Shown here: in pieces, positions 1 through 8,119 of the stretch | Numbering within the stretch: position 1 is the first letter of the stretch | How the letters are laid out: the number at the start of each line of letters is the position of its first letter | From: Vulcanimicrobiota bacterium | Lineage (GTDB): Bacteria > Vulcanimicrobiota > Vulcanimicrobiia > Vulcanimicrobiales > Vulcanimicrobiaceae | Direction: 5' to 3' | Assembly: GCA_013036315.1 (NCBI GenBank) | Contig: JAAXMC010000132.1 | Span: forward strand, 1-40,512 | DNA: 40,512 nucleotides | Made by a program: the position numbers and the translations under genes | Notes under the pieces: model-generated | Seen by the model: the letters and a program-made list of their open reading frames with translations, nothing else | What the model was told of the DNA's origin: nothing | The model's database searches: none

Positions 1-319
1 ACGGATAGGCGATGAGGGTGAGCGCGGCGGCGACCACCGGCCCGTAAATGCTAAGAACCGTCAGGATCAGCGGCAGCTCGAGCGTTATGCGTCCCGGTTC
101 GGCGCTGCGCCGCCGGAAGAACGCGCCGCGCGACGTCAGCGGGACGTTGATCCGGGCGAGCAAGGTGAAGAGCACGAGCGCCGCTCCAAGCGCGATCCCA
201 TCGCCGCCGTGCAGATGCGAAAAAGCCCTCGGCGCCTGAGAGGCCGTTGCGGCAACCGCAAGCAGGAGCACGCCGAAGCGTATCGCCGGATACAACGCCC
301 TCCTGCGGCGATCGGCCAC
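1..319 (-). CDS. Membrane protein, N-terminal part only (runs off the left edge)
   Basis: A minus-strand reading frame starts at GTG 319 and stays open to base 1 (about 106 residues). It starts 2 nt after the metG stop, and the AGG of the metG 3' end can serve as ribosome binding site, so it is probably translated together with metG. The visible protein has a basic start (VADRRRRALY), a hydrophobic helix at about residues 15-27, a second at about 47-57, an Arg-rich loop, and a third beginning LPLILTVLSIYG. The layout of short helices and Pro/Gly-rich loops recalls the membrane sensor N-termini found ahead of HD-GYP or GGDEF domains, but the diagnostic part lies outside the window, so no function is assigned. 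Confidence 0.6.
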   Translation of the reverse strand, partial: MADRRRRALYPAIRFGVLLLAVAATASQAPRAFSHLHGGDGIALGAALVLFTLLARINVPLTSRGAFFRRRSAEPGRITLELPLILTVLSIYGPVVAAALTLIAYP

Positions 320-321
320 GG

Positions 322-1827
322 TTACCTCACCAGTTCCCTTCGCGGAAAGAGCGCGTCCGACGGCGCCGTCTGCGTCCCGGCGGCCAGGCCGCCCCAGCGT
401 AAAGCAGTCTCCCAGTTCGCATCGATCGGTTCGCGCATGCCGAGCTGCGCCCACATCTCGCGCGCGCGTTCGGGCATGAACGGCGCCAGCAGAATCGCCA
501 GCCAGCGCAACCCTTCGCACAGTTCGTATAGCACTGCGTCCAATTCCACGCGCCGTTCTTCCTTATATAAGACCCACGGCTTACGTTCGTCGATGGTGCG
601 GTTGAGCGCGGTCACCAGCTCCCAGATCGCTTCGAGCGCGTCCCGGAATTGCAGCCGGAATATCAGGTCGCGCACGCGTTGGCCCAGGCCGTCGAACCGC
701 TCGGCAAGCTGACCGTCCACGGCTTGCGGCACCAGGCCGTCGCGGTACTGCGCGAGCATCGAGAGCGAACGCCGCAGCAAGTTGCCGAGGTCGTTTCCCA
801 AATCGCTGTTGTACCGCTGCACGATCTTGTCTTCGGAGTAAGAGAAATCGCTGCCGAACGGCGCTTCGCGAAGCAAGAAATACCGCAACGAATCGGCGCC
901 GAAATGCTCGGCCAGTACGAAAGGATCGACGGCGTTGCCGCGGCTCTTGCCGATTTTTTCGCCTTCGACCGTGATCCAGCCGTGCGCAAAAACCAGCTCC
1001 GGCGCGGCCTCGCCGATGCTCCAGAGCATCGCCGGCCAAATCAGCGTGTGAAAACGCGCGATCTCTTTGCCGATCAGCTGCACGGTCGCGGGCCAAAACT
1101 TGCGCATGTTGGGGCCGTCGGGCCAGCCGAGCGCGGAGATGTAGTTCAGCAGCGCATCAAACCAAACGTAGATAACGCCCTGGCCTTGCGGGACGCTGAT
1201 GCCCCATTTCAAGTTGGTGCGCGAGACGCTGATATCTTCCAGCCCCTCGTCCAACAGCGCCATCATTTCGTTGTAGACCGCGCGGGGGCGCACCCAATCG
1301 GGATGCGCGCGGAAATGCTCCTTTAACCGGTCGGAATATTTCGAGAGGCGAAAGAACCAGTCGTCCTCCGAAAGCCACTGCACCGGGCGTCCGCAGGTCG
1401 GACACTTTCCTTCGATCAGTTTGGCTTGCGGCCAAAACGTCTCGTCGTCAACGCAATACCAGCCTTCATATTTTCCCAAATAGACGTCGCCGTTGGCGTG
1501 CATTTTTTCGAAGACTGCCTGCACGACGCGTTCGTGACGCGGTTCGGTCGTGCGGATGAAGTCGTCGTACTCGACGTGATACAGCGCGAAGAGCTGCTTC
1601 CAGCGCGGCACCAGCTCGTCGCACCACGCCTGCGGGGATTTTCCGGCCGCGGCGGCTGCGTCGGCTACTTTTTGTCCGTGCTCGTCGGTGCCCGTGAGAA
1701 AGCGCGCCTCGCCGCAGGCCCGCGCGGTGCGGGCGAGTACGTCCGCCACAATCGTCGTGTAGGCATGCCCAATATGCGGATCGCCGCTGATGTAATAGAT
1801 CGGCGTGGTTACGTAGAAAGGACGCAC
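322..1827 (-). CDS. metG: Methionyl-tRNA synthetase
   Basis: Charges tRNA-Met with methionine in the cytoplasm. The 501-residue protein opens with VRPFYVTTPIYYISG and carries the class I HIGH motif as HIGH at residues 18-21 (DPHIGHAYTT). It has a CPTCG zinc-type motif in the inserted knuckle domain, and a KMSKS-loop equivalent written EKIGKSRGN near residue 290, which is an unusual spelling of the motif. It ends after the helical anticodon-binding domain and lacks the C-terminal tRNA-binding domain of the longer type. The start is GTG 1827, chosen because the MetRS family begins here; the open frame extends upstream only through antisense-like sequence inside rsmI. It lies 8 nt downstream of rsmI, a gene order common in bacteria. 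Confidence 0.93.
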   Translation of the reverse strand: MRPFYVTTPIYYISGDPHIGHAYTTIVADVLARTARACGEARFLTGTDEHGQKVADAAAAAGKSPQAWCDELVPRWKQLFALYHVEYDDFIRTTEPRHERVVQAVFEKMHANGDVYLGKYEGWYCVDDETFWPQAKLIEGKCPTCGRPVQWLSEDDWFFRLSKYSDRLKEHFRAHPDWVRPRAVYNEMMALLDEGLEDISVSRTNLKWGISVPQGQGVIYVWFDALLNYISALGWPDGPNMRKFWPATVQLIGKEIARFHTLIWPAMLWSIGEAAPELVFAHGWITVEGEKIGKSRGNAVDPFVLAEHFGADSLRYFLLREAPFGSDFSYSEDKIVQRYNSDLGNDLGNLLRRSLSMLAQYRDGLVPQAVDGQLAERFDGLGQRVRDLIFRLQFRDALEAIWELVTALNRTIDERKPWVLYKEERRVELDAVLYELCEGLRWLAILLAPFMPERAREMWAQLGMREPIDANWETALRWGGLAAGTQTAPSDALFPRRELVR

Positions 1828-1835
1828 TTCTTTGG

Positions 1836-2672
1836 CTATTCCCCGCGAGTGCGTTTTCGCTTGCCCGCTCGCGCGTAGATGTCGCGGCGCGCTCCGAGGC
1901 CTTGCGCGGAGAGCGCCTTGGCCACGGCCGCAACGCTGTGCGACGCCGCGAGCAGCGCATCGATCCGCTTGTCGAGCTCGCGTTGCGAAAGCGGGCGCGC
2001 CGCCGGCGGCGCGGAGGGCATCACGACGATCGTAATCTCGCCGCGCACCGGCTCCGCGAGCCGGGCGCCGACCTCGGTTGCGGTGCCGCTCACCTGCTGC
2101 TCGAACCGTTTGGTATATTCGCGCAACAAAAAGACGCGCGCCGCCGGATCGAGAGCCGAAAGATCGCGCAGCGTACCGCGGATCCGGTTCGGCGATTCGT
2201 ACCAGATGCTGGCGATTCCGAACTCGAGCGCGCGTTTTAATGAAGCGCGTCGCGCGGAGCTCGTGCGCGGCGGAAAACCTTCGAAGGTAAAACGGCCGAG
2301 CGGAAAGCCCGAAAGCACCGCGGCGCCGAGCGCCGCGTTCGGCCCCGGCAAGACTTCCACGTCTACTCCGGCCTCGCGCGCTGCGGCGACGAGCTCGACT
2401 CCCGGATCGGAGATGCCCGGCATGCCGGCATCGGTAACGACGGCCACCAGCGATTCGCGCGCGCGTTCGAGAATCGGCCCGGTCGCCCCGCGCGCATTTT
2501 GCTCGCGGTAGCTGAAGATCTCTTTGCCGGGGAGCGCGAGCGCGGTCAGCAACTTGCGCGCCACGCGCGTATCTTCGGCGACGACGAGCGTGCATTCGCG
2601 CAAGACGTCGATCGCGCGCAGCGTGATGTCGCGAAGGTTGCCCAACGGCGTCGGCACGAACACGAGCGGCAT
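1836..2672 (-). CDS. rsmI: 16S rRNA (cytidine(1402)-2'-O)-methyltransferase
   Basis: Uses S-adenosylmethionine to 2'-O-methylate C1402 in the decoding centre of 16S rRNA. The 278-residue length is normal for the family. The tetrapyrrole-methylase-type fold is recognisable from the N-terminal VPTPLGNLRDITLRA, the VAEDTRVARKLL segment, the SYREQN loop, the SAM-binding VVTDAGMPGISDPG glycine loop and the LPGPNA motif. The C-terminal part (SQRELDKRIDALLA to the end) is the small helical region typical of RsmI. The start is ATG 2672. It is the first gene of the rsmI-metG-membrane protein run; 36 nt separate it from the stop of the upstream lipoprotein gene, so read-through from that gene is possible. 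Confidence 0.93.
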   Translation of the reverse strand: MPLVFVPTPLGNLRDITLRAIDVLRECTLVVAEDTRVARKLLTALALPGKEIFSYREQNARGATGPILERARESLVAVVTDAGMPGISDPGVELVAAAREAGVDVEVLPGPNAALGAAVLSGFPLGRFTFEGFPPRTSSARRASLKRALEFGIASIWYESPNRIRGTLRDLSALDPAARVFLLREYTKRFEQQVSGTATEVGARLAEPVRGEITIVVMPSAPPAARPLSQRELDKRIDALLAASHSVAAVAKALSAQGLGARRDIYARAGKRKRTRGE

Positions 2673-2708
2673 ATCTGCCGGATTCGACGTTAAGTGAACT
2701 GCTCCGCG

Positions 2709-4607
2709 CTAGGGAAGTTTCCCGATTGCGCTGGTCCCAGCGTCGGCGAACCAGATCTTTCCGTCAGGTCCTAAAGCTAAGCCCAGCGGGCTCGCCTTCG
2801 TTTTCGAAATGGAGTATTCGGTCACAACGCCGGCGGGCGTGATCCGGCCAATCTTGCCGCTATTTTCTCCGAACCACATATTTCCGTCGGTGCCCGTTAC
2901 AATGCCGGTCGTGCCGCAGCTCGCGCTCTGCGGCGGCGGATCGCTGTGACCGGGGCTGCCCGTACAGGTCGAACTCGGCACGGCATATTCCGTAATGACG
3001 CCTAACATGCCGGCTGTTCCGACTTTCCCAATGTTGTTTGCATTTGCTTCGGTGAACCACAGGTTGTTGTCGGAACCCATCGTGATGTAATAGGGTTGCG
3101 CTCCGGCCGTAGGGACGGTATATTCCGATTGCGTTCCGTTCGTGGCTATTCTGCCTATCCGGCTATTCGTGAAGCTGTTTTCCGTGAACCACAGAGCTCC
3201 GTCCTGGCCCGCGGTTATTCTGGTGGGGCTGTTTTGCGAGGCCCATTGAGTGACCGCTCCCGCCGGCGTGATCACTCCGATTTGGTTGGAAGAGGTCTCC
3301 GTGAACCACATGTTACCGTCGGGGCCTCGCGCGATTCCTGATGGATGCGATCCGACCGCATAGGTGGTAACGGTTCCACCCGTGGTAATCTTGCCGATAT
3401 TGTTTGCGCCTGATTCGGTAAACCAAAGGTTGCCGTCGGCGCCCGCAGCGATGTCGGTGATCGAAGCAGTTGCTATCGGAATTTGATACTCTGTAATCGC
3501 GCCGGACGTGCTGATCTTCCCAATCTTTGAGTAGCTTCCGGAGCCACCGGTTCTGTAGTTGTGGGATTCGGTGAACCAAACGTTTCCGTCAGGGCCGGCG
3601 GTGATACCGCTAGGAGCGGCGCAGTTGTCAGTTACCGGATATTCTATGATTGTGCCGCTCGTGGCAATGACCGGAGAAAGATAAACCCCGCCCGCGCTCC
3701 CTACGACATAGAGCCGCGTGCTGTCGGTGGCAATGCTTACGCCGCTTCCGGGTTGCAAAGTCCATCCCGGATGGTCCATATCATAATAATAGATCGCGTT
3801 GCCGCCGGCGTTCGCAGGATAGCTCAAGACAAACACACCTCCGGTCGTCGTGGGCGCGGCAGCCGACGCGGCTCCGGGAAGCAGCACAAAACTGCCTTGG
3901 CTGCCGTAGTAGATATTGCCGGCTGCATTTAGGACATAAACCCCTTTGGCCGCGATCGTGCCCGCCGGAATGCTGTACGTGTTGGTATCGAAAGATGCCG
4001 CGACTCTTACGCCCGAGCCTTGCGTTTGCTGCCATGTGCCCTGGGAGTAAATCCAGATCGCCTGGTCGTTGCCGGCCGTGTTTCCGTTTGAGAGTGCAAC
4101 GAGTTGGCCGCCGGATGTTACGCTAATATCCGATGCCCCACCGCCAATCGCAGTCCAGACCCCGGAGCTATATGAATAGATCCCGCCGCTCGAGTTCGCG
4201 GCATAGAGCGTGCCGTCGGTTCCAACTGCCAAGCGGCTCGCGAGCCCGGAGATGTTTGTCCACGCTCCGCACGTATATTGCCAAATGTACTTGTCGGCGC
4301 CGCTCGGTTGAGTCGACAGAGCCCACAGCGACCCGTCGGCGGGGGAGACGGTAACGTAGGATGCGGCTCCCGGGATCTGCGTAAAACTGGCCTGTTGAAC
4401 GGCAGTCTGCGGACGGACGCTCATCGTGCTGGCGGGAAGGATGGCCGTCTTCACCATCGGCGGCGGTTTCACCGAACCGGGTGAAACCGATTGCGGCATC
4501 GTCATCTGCGGCGAAGACGAATTCGGCAAGACGGACTGTGCATGGTGCGAACAGCCGGCGGCCAGTACGACAACCATGATGCCTAAGAAGACATGTGGAC
4601 GGTTCAT
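2709..4607 (-). CDS. Lipoprotein with tectonin-like and Vgb-like beta-propellers
   Basis: Predicted exported lipoprotein of 632 residues. The start is ATG 4607, preceded at 5 nt by GGAGGG; an in-frame ATG 12 nt upstream has no such site. The signal peptide ends in LAAGC, giving lipid-modified Cys19, followed by a Ser/Pro-rich linker to about residue 70. Residues about 75-310 hold repeats of the form WTNISGLASRLAVGTDGTLY, which resemble tectonin-type propeller blades. Residues about 320-632 hold at least six blades with the signature (N/A)(V/L/M)WFTE, each followed by NNIGKI-type strands, as in the streptogramin lyase (Vgb) family. Lyase activity is not implied: many propellers of this family are structural or binding proteins, and I did not find a convincing catalytic His arrangement. 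Function is unknown; a surface binding role is the best guess. Confidence 0.8.
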   Translation of the reverse strand: MNRPHVFLGIMVVVLAAGCSHHAQSVLPNSSSPQMTMPQSVSPGSVKPPPMVKTAILPASTMSVRPQTAVQQASFTQIPGAASYVTVSPADGSLWALSTQPSGADKYIWQYTCGAWTNISGLASRLAVGTDGTLYAANSSGGIYSYSSGVWTAIGGGASDISVTSGGQLVALSNGNTAGNDQAIWIYSQGTWQQTQGSGVRVAASFDTNTYSIPAGTIAAKGVYVLNAAGNIYYGSQGSFVLLPGAASAAAPTTTGGVFVLSYPANAGGNAIYYYDMDHPGWTLQPGSGVSIATDSTRLYVVGSAGGVYLSPVIATSGTIIEYPVTDNCAAPSGITAGPDGNVWFTESHNYRTGGSGSYSKIGKISTSGAITEYQIPIATASITDIAAGADGNLWFTESGANNIGKITTGGTVTTYAVGSHPSGIARGPDGNMWFTETSSNQIGVITPAGAVTQWASQNSPTRITAGQDGALWFTENSFTNSRIGRIATNGTQSEYTVPTAGAQPYYITMGSDNNLWFTEANANNIGKVGTAGMLGVITEYAVPSSTCTGSPGHSDPPPQSASCGTTGIVTGTDGNMWFGENSGKIGRITPAGVVTEYSISKTKASPLGLALGPDGKIWFADAGTSAIGKLP

Positions 4608-4626
4608 ATTGCCCTCCAATTTCCGA

Positions 4627-4656
4627 ATTATACACGAACTGGGAGGGTCTAAGTAA
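4627..4656 (-). promoter_or_regulatory. Probable promoter of the propeller lipoprotein gene
   Basis: On the minus strand a perfect -10 hexamer TATAAT lies at 4632-4627, with TTACTT 18 nt upstream (4656-4651) as a partial -35. Transcription would start near 4620, leaving about 13 nt of leader that contains the GGAGGG site ahead of ATG 4607. Confidence 0.5.
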
Positions 4657-4672
4657 GCAGCGTTTTAATGTT

Positions 4673-4701
4673 TTTACCTTATGCTGTTCAATCGTTAATA
4701 A
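4673..4701 (+). promoter_or_regulatory. Possible promoter of the glutaredoxin-like gene
   Basis: TTTACC (4673-4678) and TAATAA (4696-4701) are separated by 17 nt in the divergent intergenic region, about 65 nt upstream of the chosen start. Only a consensus match by eye. Confidence 0.3.
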
Positions 4702-4764
4702 GACGAATCTCGCGGCATGCGCCCCTTGCGAGGGTACGCGTTGCAAGCCGAGAACGCGGAGAAA

Positions 4765-5019
4765 ATGCCGATCGACGTTGAGCATATCCCTGCGGGGACG
4801 AAGCTCGAGATGTATGTGAGTCCGACGTGTCCCTATTGCCGCGCGGCCCGCGAGTACTACGACCGCGTCGGCACGGCCTACACGGTCTACGATGCCGCCA
4901 ATGATCGCAAACTGCGCGAGCGGATGCTCGCAATAACCGCCGGTGATCCCACGGTTCCGGCGATCGTGGCGAACGGCGAGTATGTCCAGTCAGGGTGGGG
5001 TTCCCCGCCGCGCGGTTGA
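4765..5019 (+). CDS. Glutaredoxin-like CPYC protein
   Basis: Small thioredoxin-fold protein of 84 residues from ATG 4765, which follows GGAG at only 3 nt; an upstream in-frame ATG at 4717 would add 16 residues without similarity to the fold. Residues 12-25 (KLEMYVSPTCPYCR) contain the redox motif CPYC after the first beta strand. The cis-proline segment is TVPAIVANGEYVQSGWG, as in small glutaredoxin and Uxx-star-type proteins where the motif can be Cys or Sec. The protein ends abruptly at PPRG. It probably acts as a cytoplasmic thiol-disulfide reductase, with glutathione or another low-molecular-weight thiol as possible partner. It is followed by a hairpin and then the STAND-BTAD gene. Confidence 0.75.
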   Translation: MPIDVEHIPAGTKLEMYVSPTCPYCRAAREYYDRVGTAYTVYDAANDRKLRERMLAITAGDPTVPAIVANGEYVQSGWGSPPRG

Positions 5020-5030
5020 ACGGTTTGAGT

Positions 5031-5048
5031 GCCGCCCGGTCGGGCGGC
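5031..5048. terminator. GC-rich hairpin after the glutaredoxin-like gene
   Basis: A perfect 7-bp stem GCCGCCC/GGGCGGC with loop GGTC begins 11 nt after the stop codon. No U-tract follows on either strand, so it may be a weak or Rho-assisted terminator or a 3' end stabiliser. Confidence 0.35.
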
Positions 5049-5097
5049 AAGCACGCTCCCTAAGGCCCGATGGGAAGAAGGCCGATACTAGCCCTGC

Positions 5098-6696
5098 ATG
5101 ACGCTGACCCGAACGCTTCCGCGGCTCGCGCCTTCGACGGTTAGGCGCCCGCGGCTCGAACGCTGGCTCGCAACGCACGCCGGAATTCCGGTGCGCCTTC
5201 TGATCGCGCCCTCGGGATCCGGTAAGACGACGCTCCTTTTGAAATACATTCCGGAAAGCGCGATCGCGGCGGGCTACTGCGCACTGCCGCCCGGCTGCGG
5301 ACCGGCCGCACTGTTCCAAGCGATCGCGTCGGCCTTGGCGCTGCCGCGCGTTCCGCGTTCGTACGATGAGGCGCTCGAGCTGTTGCAAACTCTGCGCGGG
5401 CCCGTCGAGCTGGTCGTGGACGACGCCGACAATGCTGCGCCCGAAGCAAACGCGCTGCTGCACCGGATGGTGGAGGACGCGCCCGAGAGCATCAGCTTCA
5501 TCTATGCTGCCCGGGCGCGCGACGCGCTCGATGCGAAGACGTGGATCGCGCGCGGCCTTGCAGTGTTGTGCGATTGGCGCAAGCTCGCATTCGACACCGC
5601 CGAAACGCAGCTGCTGGCAGAGGCGTGCGGCGTGTCGCACACCGGCGTCGACGTTACGAGATTGATCGAAGAGAGCGACGGTTGGGCCATCGTGCTCAGC
5701 GGCGCGGTTCGCTGCGCGGCGGAAGATGCACGCTCGCTGGGCGGCGCATTCGAAAACTGGCGCACGCGCTACGGCCAGATGTTTACCGAGTTCATTGCAG
5801 CCGAACTCGATCGCGCGGACGAGGAAGATCGCGCATCGCTGCGCGGCATCATGGCCGGCGCGCTGCCCGACGACGAGGATCGCCTGCAGCGGCTGGAAGC
5901 GCAAGGACTCTTTGTGATAGACGATGCCGGCGGCTGCCGCCCGCTGCGCCCGATCCGGCACCTGCGCGGCGGACGCGCCCGATCGCCGCAGACCCAACTC
6001 GCGCCGATGTCGGCGCGCATGTTCGGCCACTTCGAGGTGCGCATCGGCGGCACGGAGATCGCCTGGATTCGCAAACGCGATCAGCAGATCGTAAAGTATC
6101 TGCTGCTCAAACCGTCTGCATCGGCGACGCGCACGGAACTCGCTTCGATTTTCTGGCCCGATGCCGACCGTCAGCTCGCGGCGCAGAGCGTGCGGACCGC
6201 CTGCAGCAACATTCGCAAAGCCATTGCGGCGATAACGGGCTATGCGGTGGTCGAGCGGTATTTTCGCGCCGACCCGGACGTCGCGCTCGAGCTTTCGCAG
6301 GTGGCGGCTGACGTCCGCCGCTTCGGCTCGCACGTCGCCGACGGCGACGGCGCGTTCGATCGCGGCGATTTGGAAGAAGCCGGCGCGCGCTACCGCGCAG
6401 CCGAGGAGCTGTATGCGGGGCGCCTGCTCGATGCCGACGCTCCCGAAGCGTGGTTCGCGGCGCACGCGCAATTGCTCGAAGATCGGTACGTGATCGTGCT
6501 CGAACGGCTCGCGCAGTTGGCATTCGACGAGGGCGACATGAAGGGCGCTGCGGATTACGCGTACCGCGTGCAGCAGCTCCGGCCGGATTCCGGAGGGCTG
6601 GTGCGGATGCTCGGCAAGGTTGCGCCGCAGTATCGCATCCCAAGCGCACCGGCTTCGCTCGAAGAACGGCGACGCACCAAGCGCGATAGTGCGTAG
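5098..6696 (+). CDS. STAND-type ATPase with C-terminal BTAD regulator domain
   Basis: Probable cytoplasmic transcription regulator of 532 residues. An NTPase module comes first: Walker A APSGSGKTTLL at residues 37-47 and Walker B VELVVDDAD at 103-111, in the MalT/STAND arrangement. From about residue 303 a winged-helix DNA-binding region follows (MFGHFEVRIGG, then FWPDADRQLAAQSVRTACSNIRKA). The C-terminal BTAD-like helical repeat region spans about residues 410-500 (AGARYRAAEELYAGRLL). The DNA-binding domain lies C-terminal to the ATPase, the reverse of most SARP regulators. Start ATG 5098 is supported by GGGAAGAAGG 19-28 nt upstream only, so the ribosome site is weak. The gene overlaps the next one by 8 nt, so the regulator and the membrane glycosyltransferase are translated together. 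The signal and target promoters are unknown. Confidence 0.8.
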   Translation: MTLTRTLPRLAPSTVRRPRLERWLATHAGIPVRLLIAPSGSGKTTLLLKYIPESAIAAGYCALPPGCGPAALFQAIASALALPRVPRSYDEALELLQTLRGPVELVVDDADNAAPEANALLHRMVEDAPESISFIYAARARDALDAKTWIARGLAVLCDWRKLAFDTAETQLLAEACGVSHTGVDVTRLIEESDGWAIVLSGAVRCAAEDARSLGGAFENWRTRYGQMFTEFIAAELDRADEEDRASLRGIMAGALPDDEDRLQRLEAQGLFVIDDAGGCRPLRPIRHLRGGRARSPQTQLAPMSARMFGHFEVRIGGTEIAWIRKRDQQIVKYLLLKPSASATRTELASIFWPDADRQLAAQSVRTACSNIRKAIAAITGYAVVERYFRADPDVALELSQVAADVRRFGSHVADGDGAFDRGDLEEAGARYRAAEELYAGRLLDADAPEAWFAAHAQLLEDRYVIVLERLAQLAFDEGDMKGAADYAYRVQQLRPDSGGLVRMLGKVAPQYRIPSAPASLEERRRTKRDSA

Positions 6697-8119
6697 AACG
6701 GTCCTCGCCGCGCTCGTGCTCGCGGCGTGCGCCGTGTTAGCCTGGCAATTGGTCGTCAACGCGCAAGGACGCATGCTCCTAGGAGATTTTCGCGCATTTT
6801 ATTGCGGCGGTTCGATGCTGCTGCACGGCGCCAACCCCTACGCCGCCGCGCCGCTGCTGCGCTGCGAACAGATCCCACAGCCGTTTGGATTGCACACCGC
6901 GCGCGACCGTGTCGATCTGCCGGCGCCCTTTCCAGGTTACGCTTTGGCGGTCTTCGCACTCTTGGGGCTGCTGCCATATCCGCTCGCGGCGATGGCCTGG
7001 TTGGTGCTGCTGCTGGCGTGCACCGCGCTCGCGTGCGTCTTCACGGCGCGCTTGATCGATCGCCCGCCGTACGTTGTTTTAACGCTGCTGGCGGTGGCGT
7101 TCAGCGTAGCGGTAATTCCTTACGGCGAATTGGCGCCGGTCATTTTAGCCGCGCTCACCGGCGGCGCGCTGGCGCTGCGCCGGGGCGCGCGCGGCGCCTT
7201 TGTTGCGGCGCTGGCGGTCATCGCGCTGCTGCCGCACGTGGCGTTACCGGTTTTCCTGGCGCTGTTCATTTGGAATCGTGCAGCGCGTCTGCCCGTTGCG
7301 CTTGTGTGCGTTGCGCTCGCCGCGATCGACTTAGCGATCGGCGGTCCGCAGCTCGCACTCTCTTACTTCACGCGCGTGCTTCCCAATCACGCGGCCTCCG
7401 AGGTCGGATTCATCACGCAATACAGCATGACGTGGCTGGCGCAAGGGCTGGGCGCACCGGATCGCGTCGCGCTGGCGGCCGGCAATATTTCCTATCTCGT
7501 GATGATCGTGCTCGGCGTGTGGCTCGCCGGAATAGCGGCGCGCAAGCTGCGGGATCCCGCGTTTCTCTTGCTGATCCCGCCGGCATTCGCCGTCACGTTC
7601 GGATCGTTCATTCACTACAGCGAGATCACGCTTGCGTTTCCCGCGGGGCTGCTGCTCTACGCGCGAACGCAAGGCGCGGCGCGCATCATGGTTGCCGCGT
7701 CGCTCGTTTTGATCGCGCTTCCATGGCAATCGATCGTCACGCAGCCGGCCCTGATGGTTGCGGTGACCGGCGGAGCGATCGCGATCGCCGCGGTGGTCTG
7801 GCGCGGTTCTACGCAGTCGTCGCTGCGTGTTGGCTTGGGCGCGGTGCTGTTTTGCGCTTTATGTATCGTGTTCGCGTTTTATCTCGGTCCGCAAACCGCG
7901 CCGCATACATCCGCTGCTGCCTTCGATCCTACGCTCGCCGAAGCTTCGTGGGCCGCGCACATCTCGGACCAAACGTCGAGCTCGGGATTGGTCTGGTGGA
8001 TTCCGAAACTGCCGACGTGGATCGGCTTGGTGCTGTTAGCTTTGGGCGGTGCGTACGCCGTCGCGCACAAAGACGACGTAGCCGGCGTCGCGATAGAACA
8101 CGCGCCAGCCGGGCCGTAG
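6689..8119 (+). CDS. GT87-like multi-pass membrane glycosyltransferase
   Basis: An integral membrane protein of 476 residues with about ten hydrophobic helices. It begins at GTG 6689 inside the end of the upstream regulator gene (8-nt overlap). After helix 1 comes the segment GDFRAFYCGGSMLLHGANPY, which matches the first periplasmic loop of GT-C glycosyltransferases of the DUF2029/GT87 type, where an acidic residue near the D-F pair takes part in transfer from a polyprenyl-phosphate sugar. The sugar and acceptor cannot be told from sequence. The last 28 codons run antisense through the 3' end of the opposing membrane protein gene (overlap 8036-8119), giving an unusual hydrophilic tail AHKDDVAGVAIEHAPAGP after the last helix. 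Confidence 0.75.
   Translation: MRRTVLAALVLAACAVLAWQLVVNAQGRMLLGDFRAFYCGGSMLLHGANPYAAAPLLRCEQIPQPFGLHTARDRVDLPAPFPGYALAVFALLGLLPYPLAAMAWLVLLLACTALACVFTARLIDRPPYVVLTLLAVAFSVAVIPYGELAPVILAALTGGALALRRGARGAFVAALAVIALLPHVALPVFLALFIWNRAARLPVALVCVALAAIDLAIGGPQLALSYFTRVLPNHAASEVGFITQYSMTWLAQGLGAPDRVALAAGNISYLVMIVLGVWLAGIAARKLRDPAFLLLIPPAFAVTFGSFIHYSEITLAFPAGLLLYARTQGAARIMVAASLVLIALPWQSIVTQPALMVAVTGGAIAIAAVVWRGSTQSSLRVGLGAVLFCALCIVFAFYLGPQTAPHTSAAAFDPTLAEASWAAHISDQTSSSGLVWWIPKLPTWIGLVLLALGGAYAVAHKDDVAGVAIEHAPAGP

Noticed and set aside
322-2595. A 757-codon minus frame that seems to extend MetRS far upstream
   Set aside because: The upstream 255 codons run out of frame through rsmI and are Arg/Ala-rich shadow sequence; MetRS homology begins at GTG 1827.
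4729-4747. CTTGC/GCAAG short inverted repeat ahead of the glutaredoxin-like gene
   Set aside because: Only 5 bp with a long gap; expected by chance in this base composition.
4990-6774. A 594-codon minus-strand frame opposite the STAND-BTAD gene
   Set aside because: Composition is the Arg/His/Gln-rich pattern of an antisense shadow in GC-rich DNA, without motifs; the plus frame has clear Walker and BTAD motifs.
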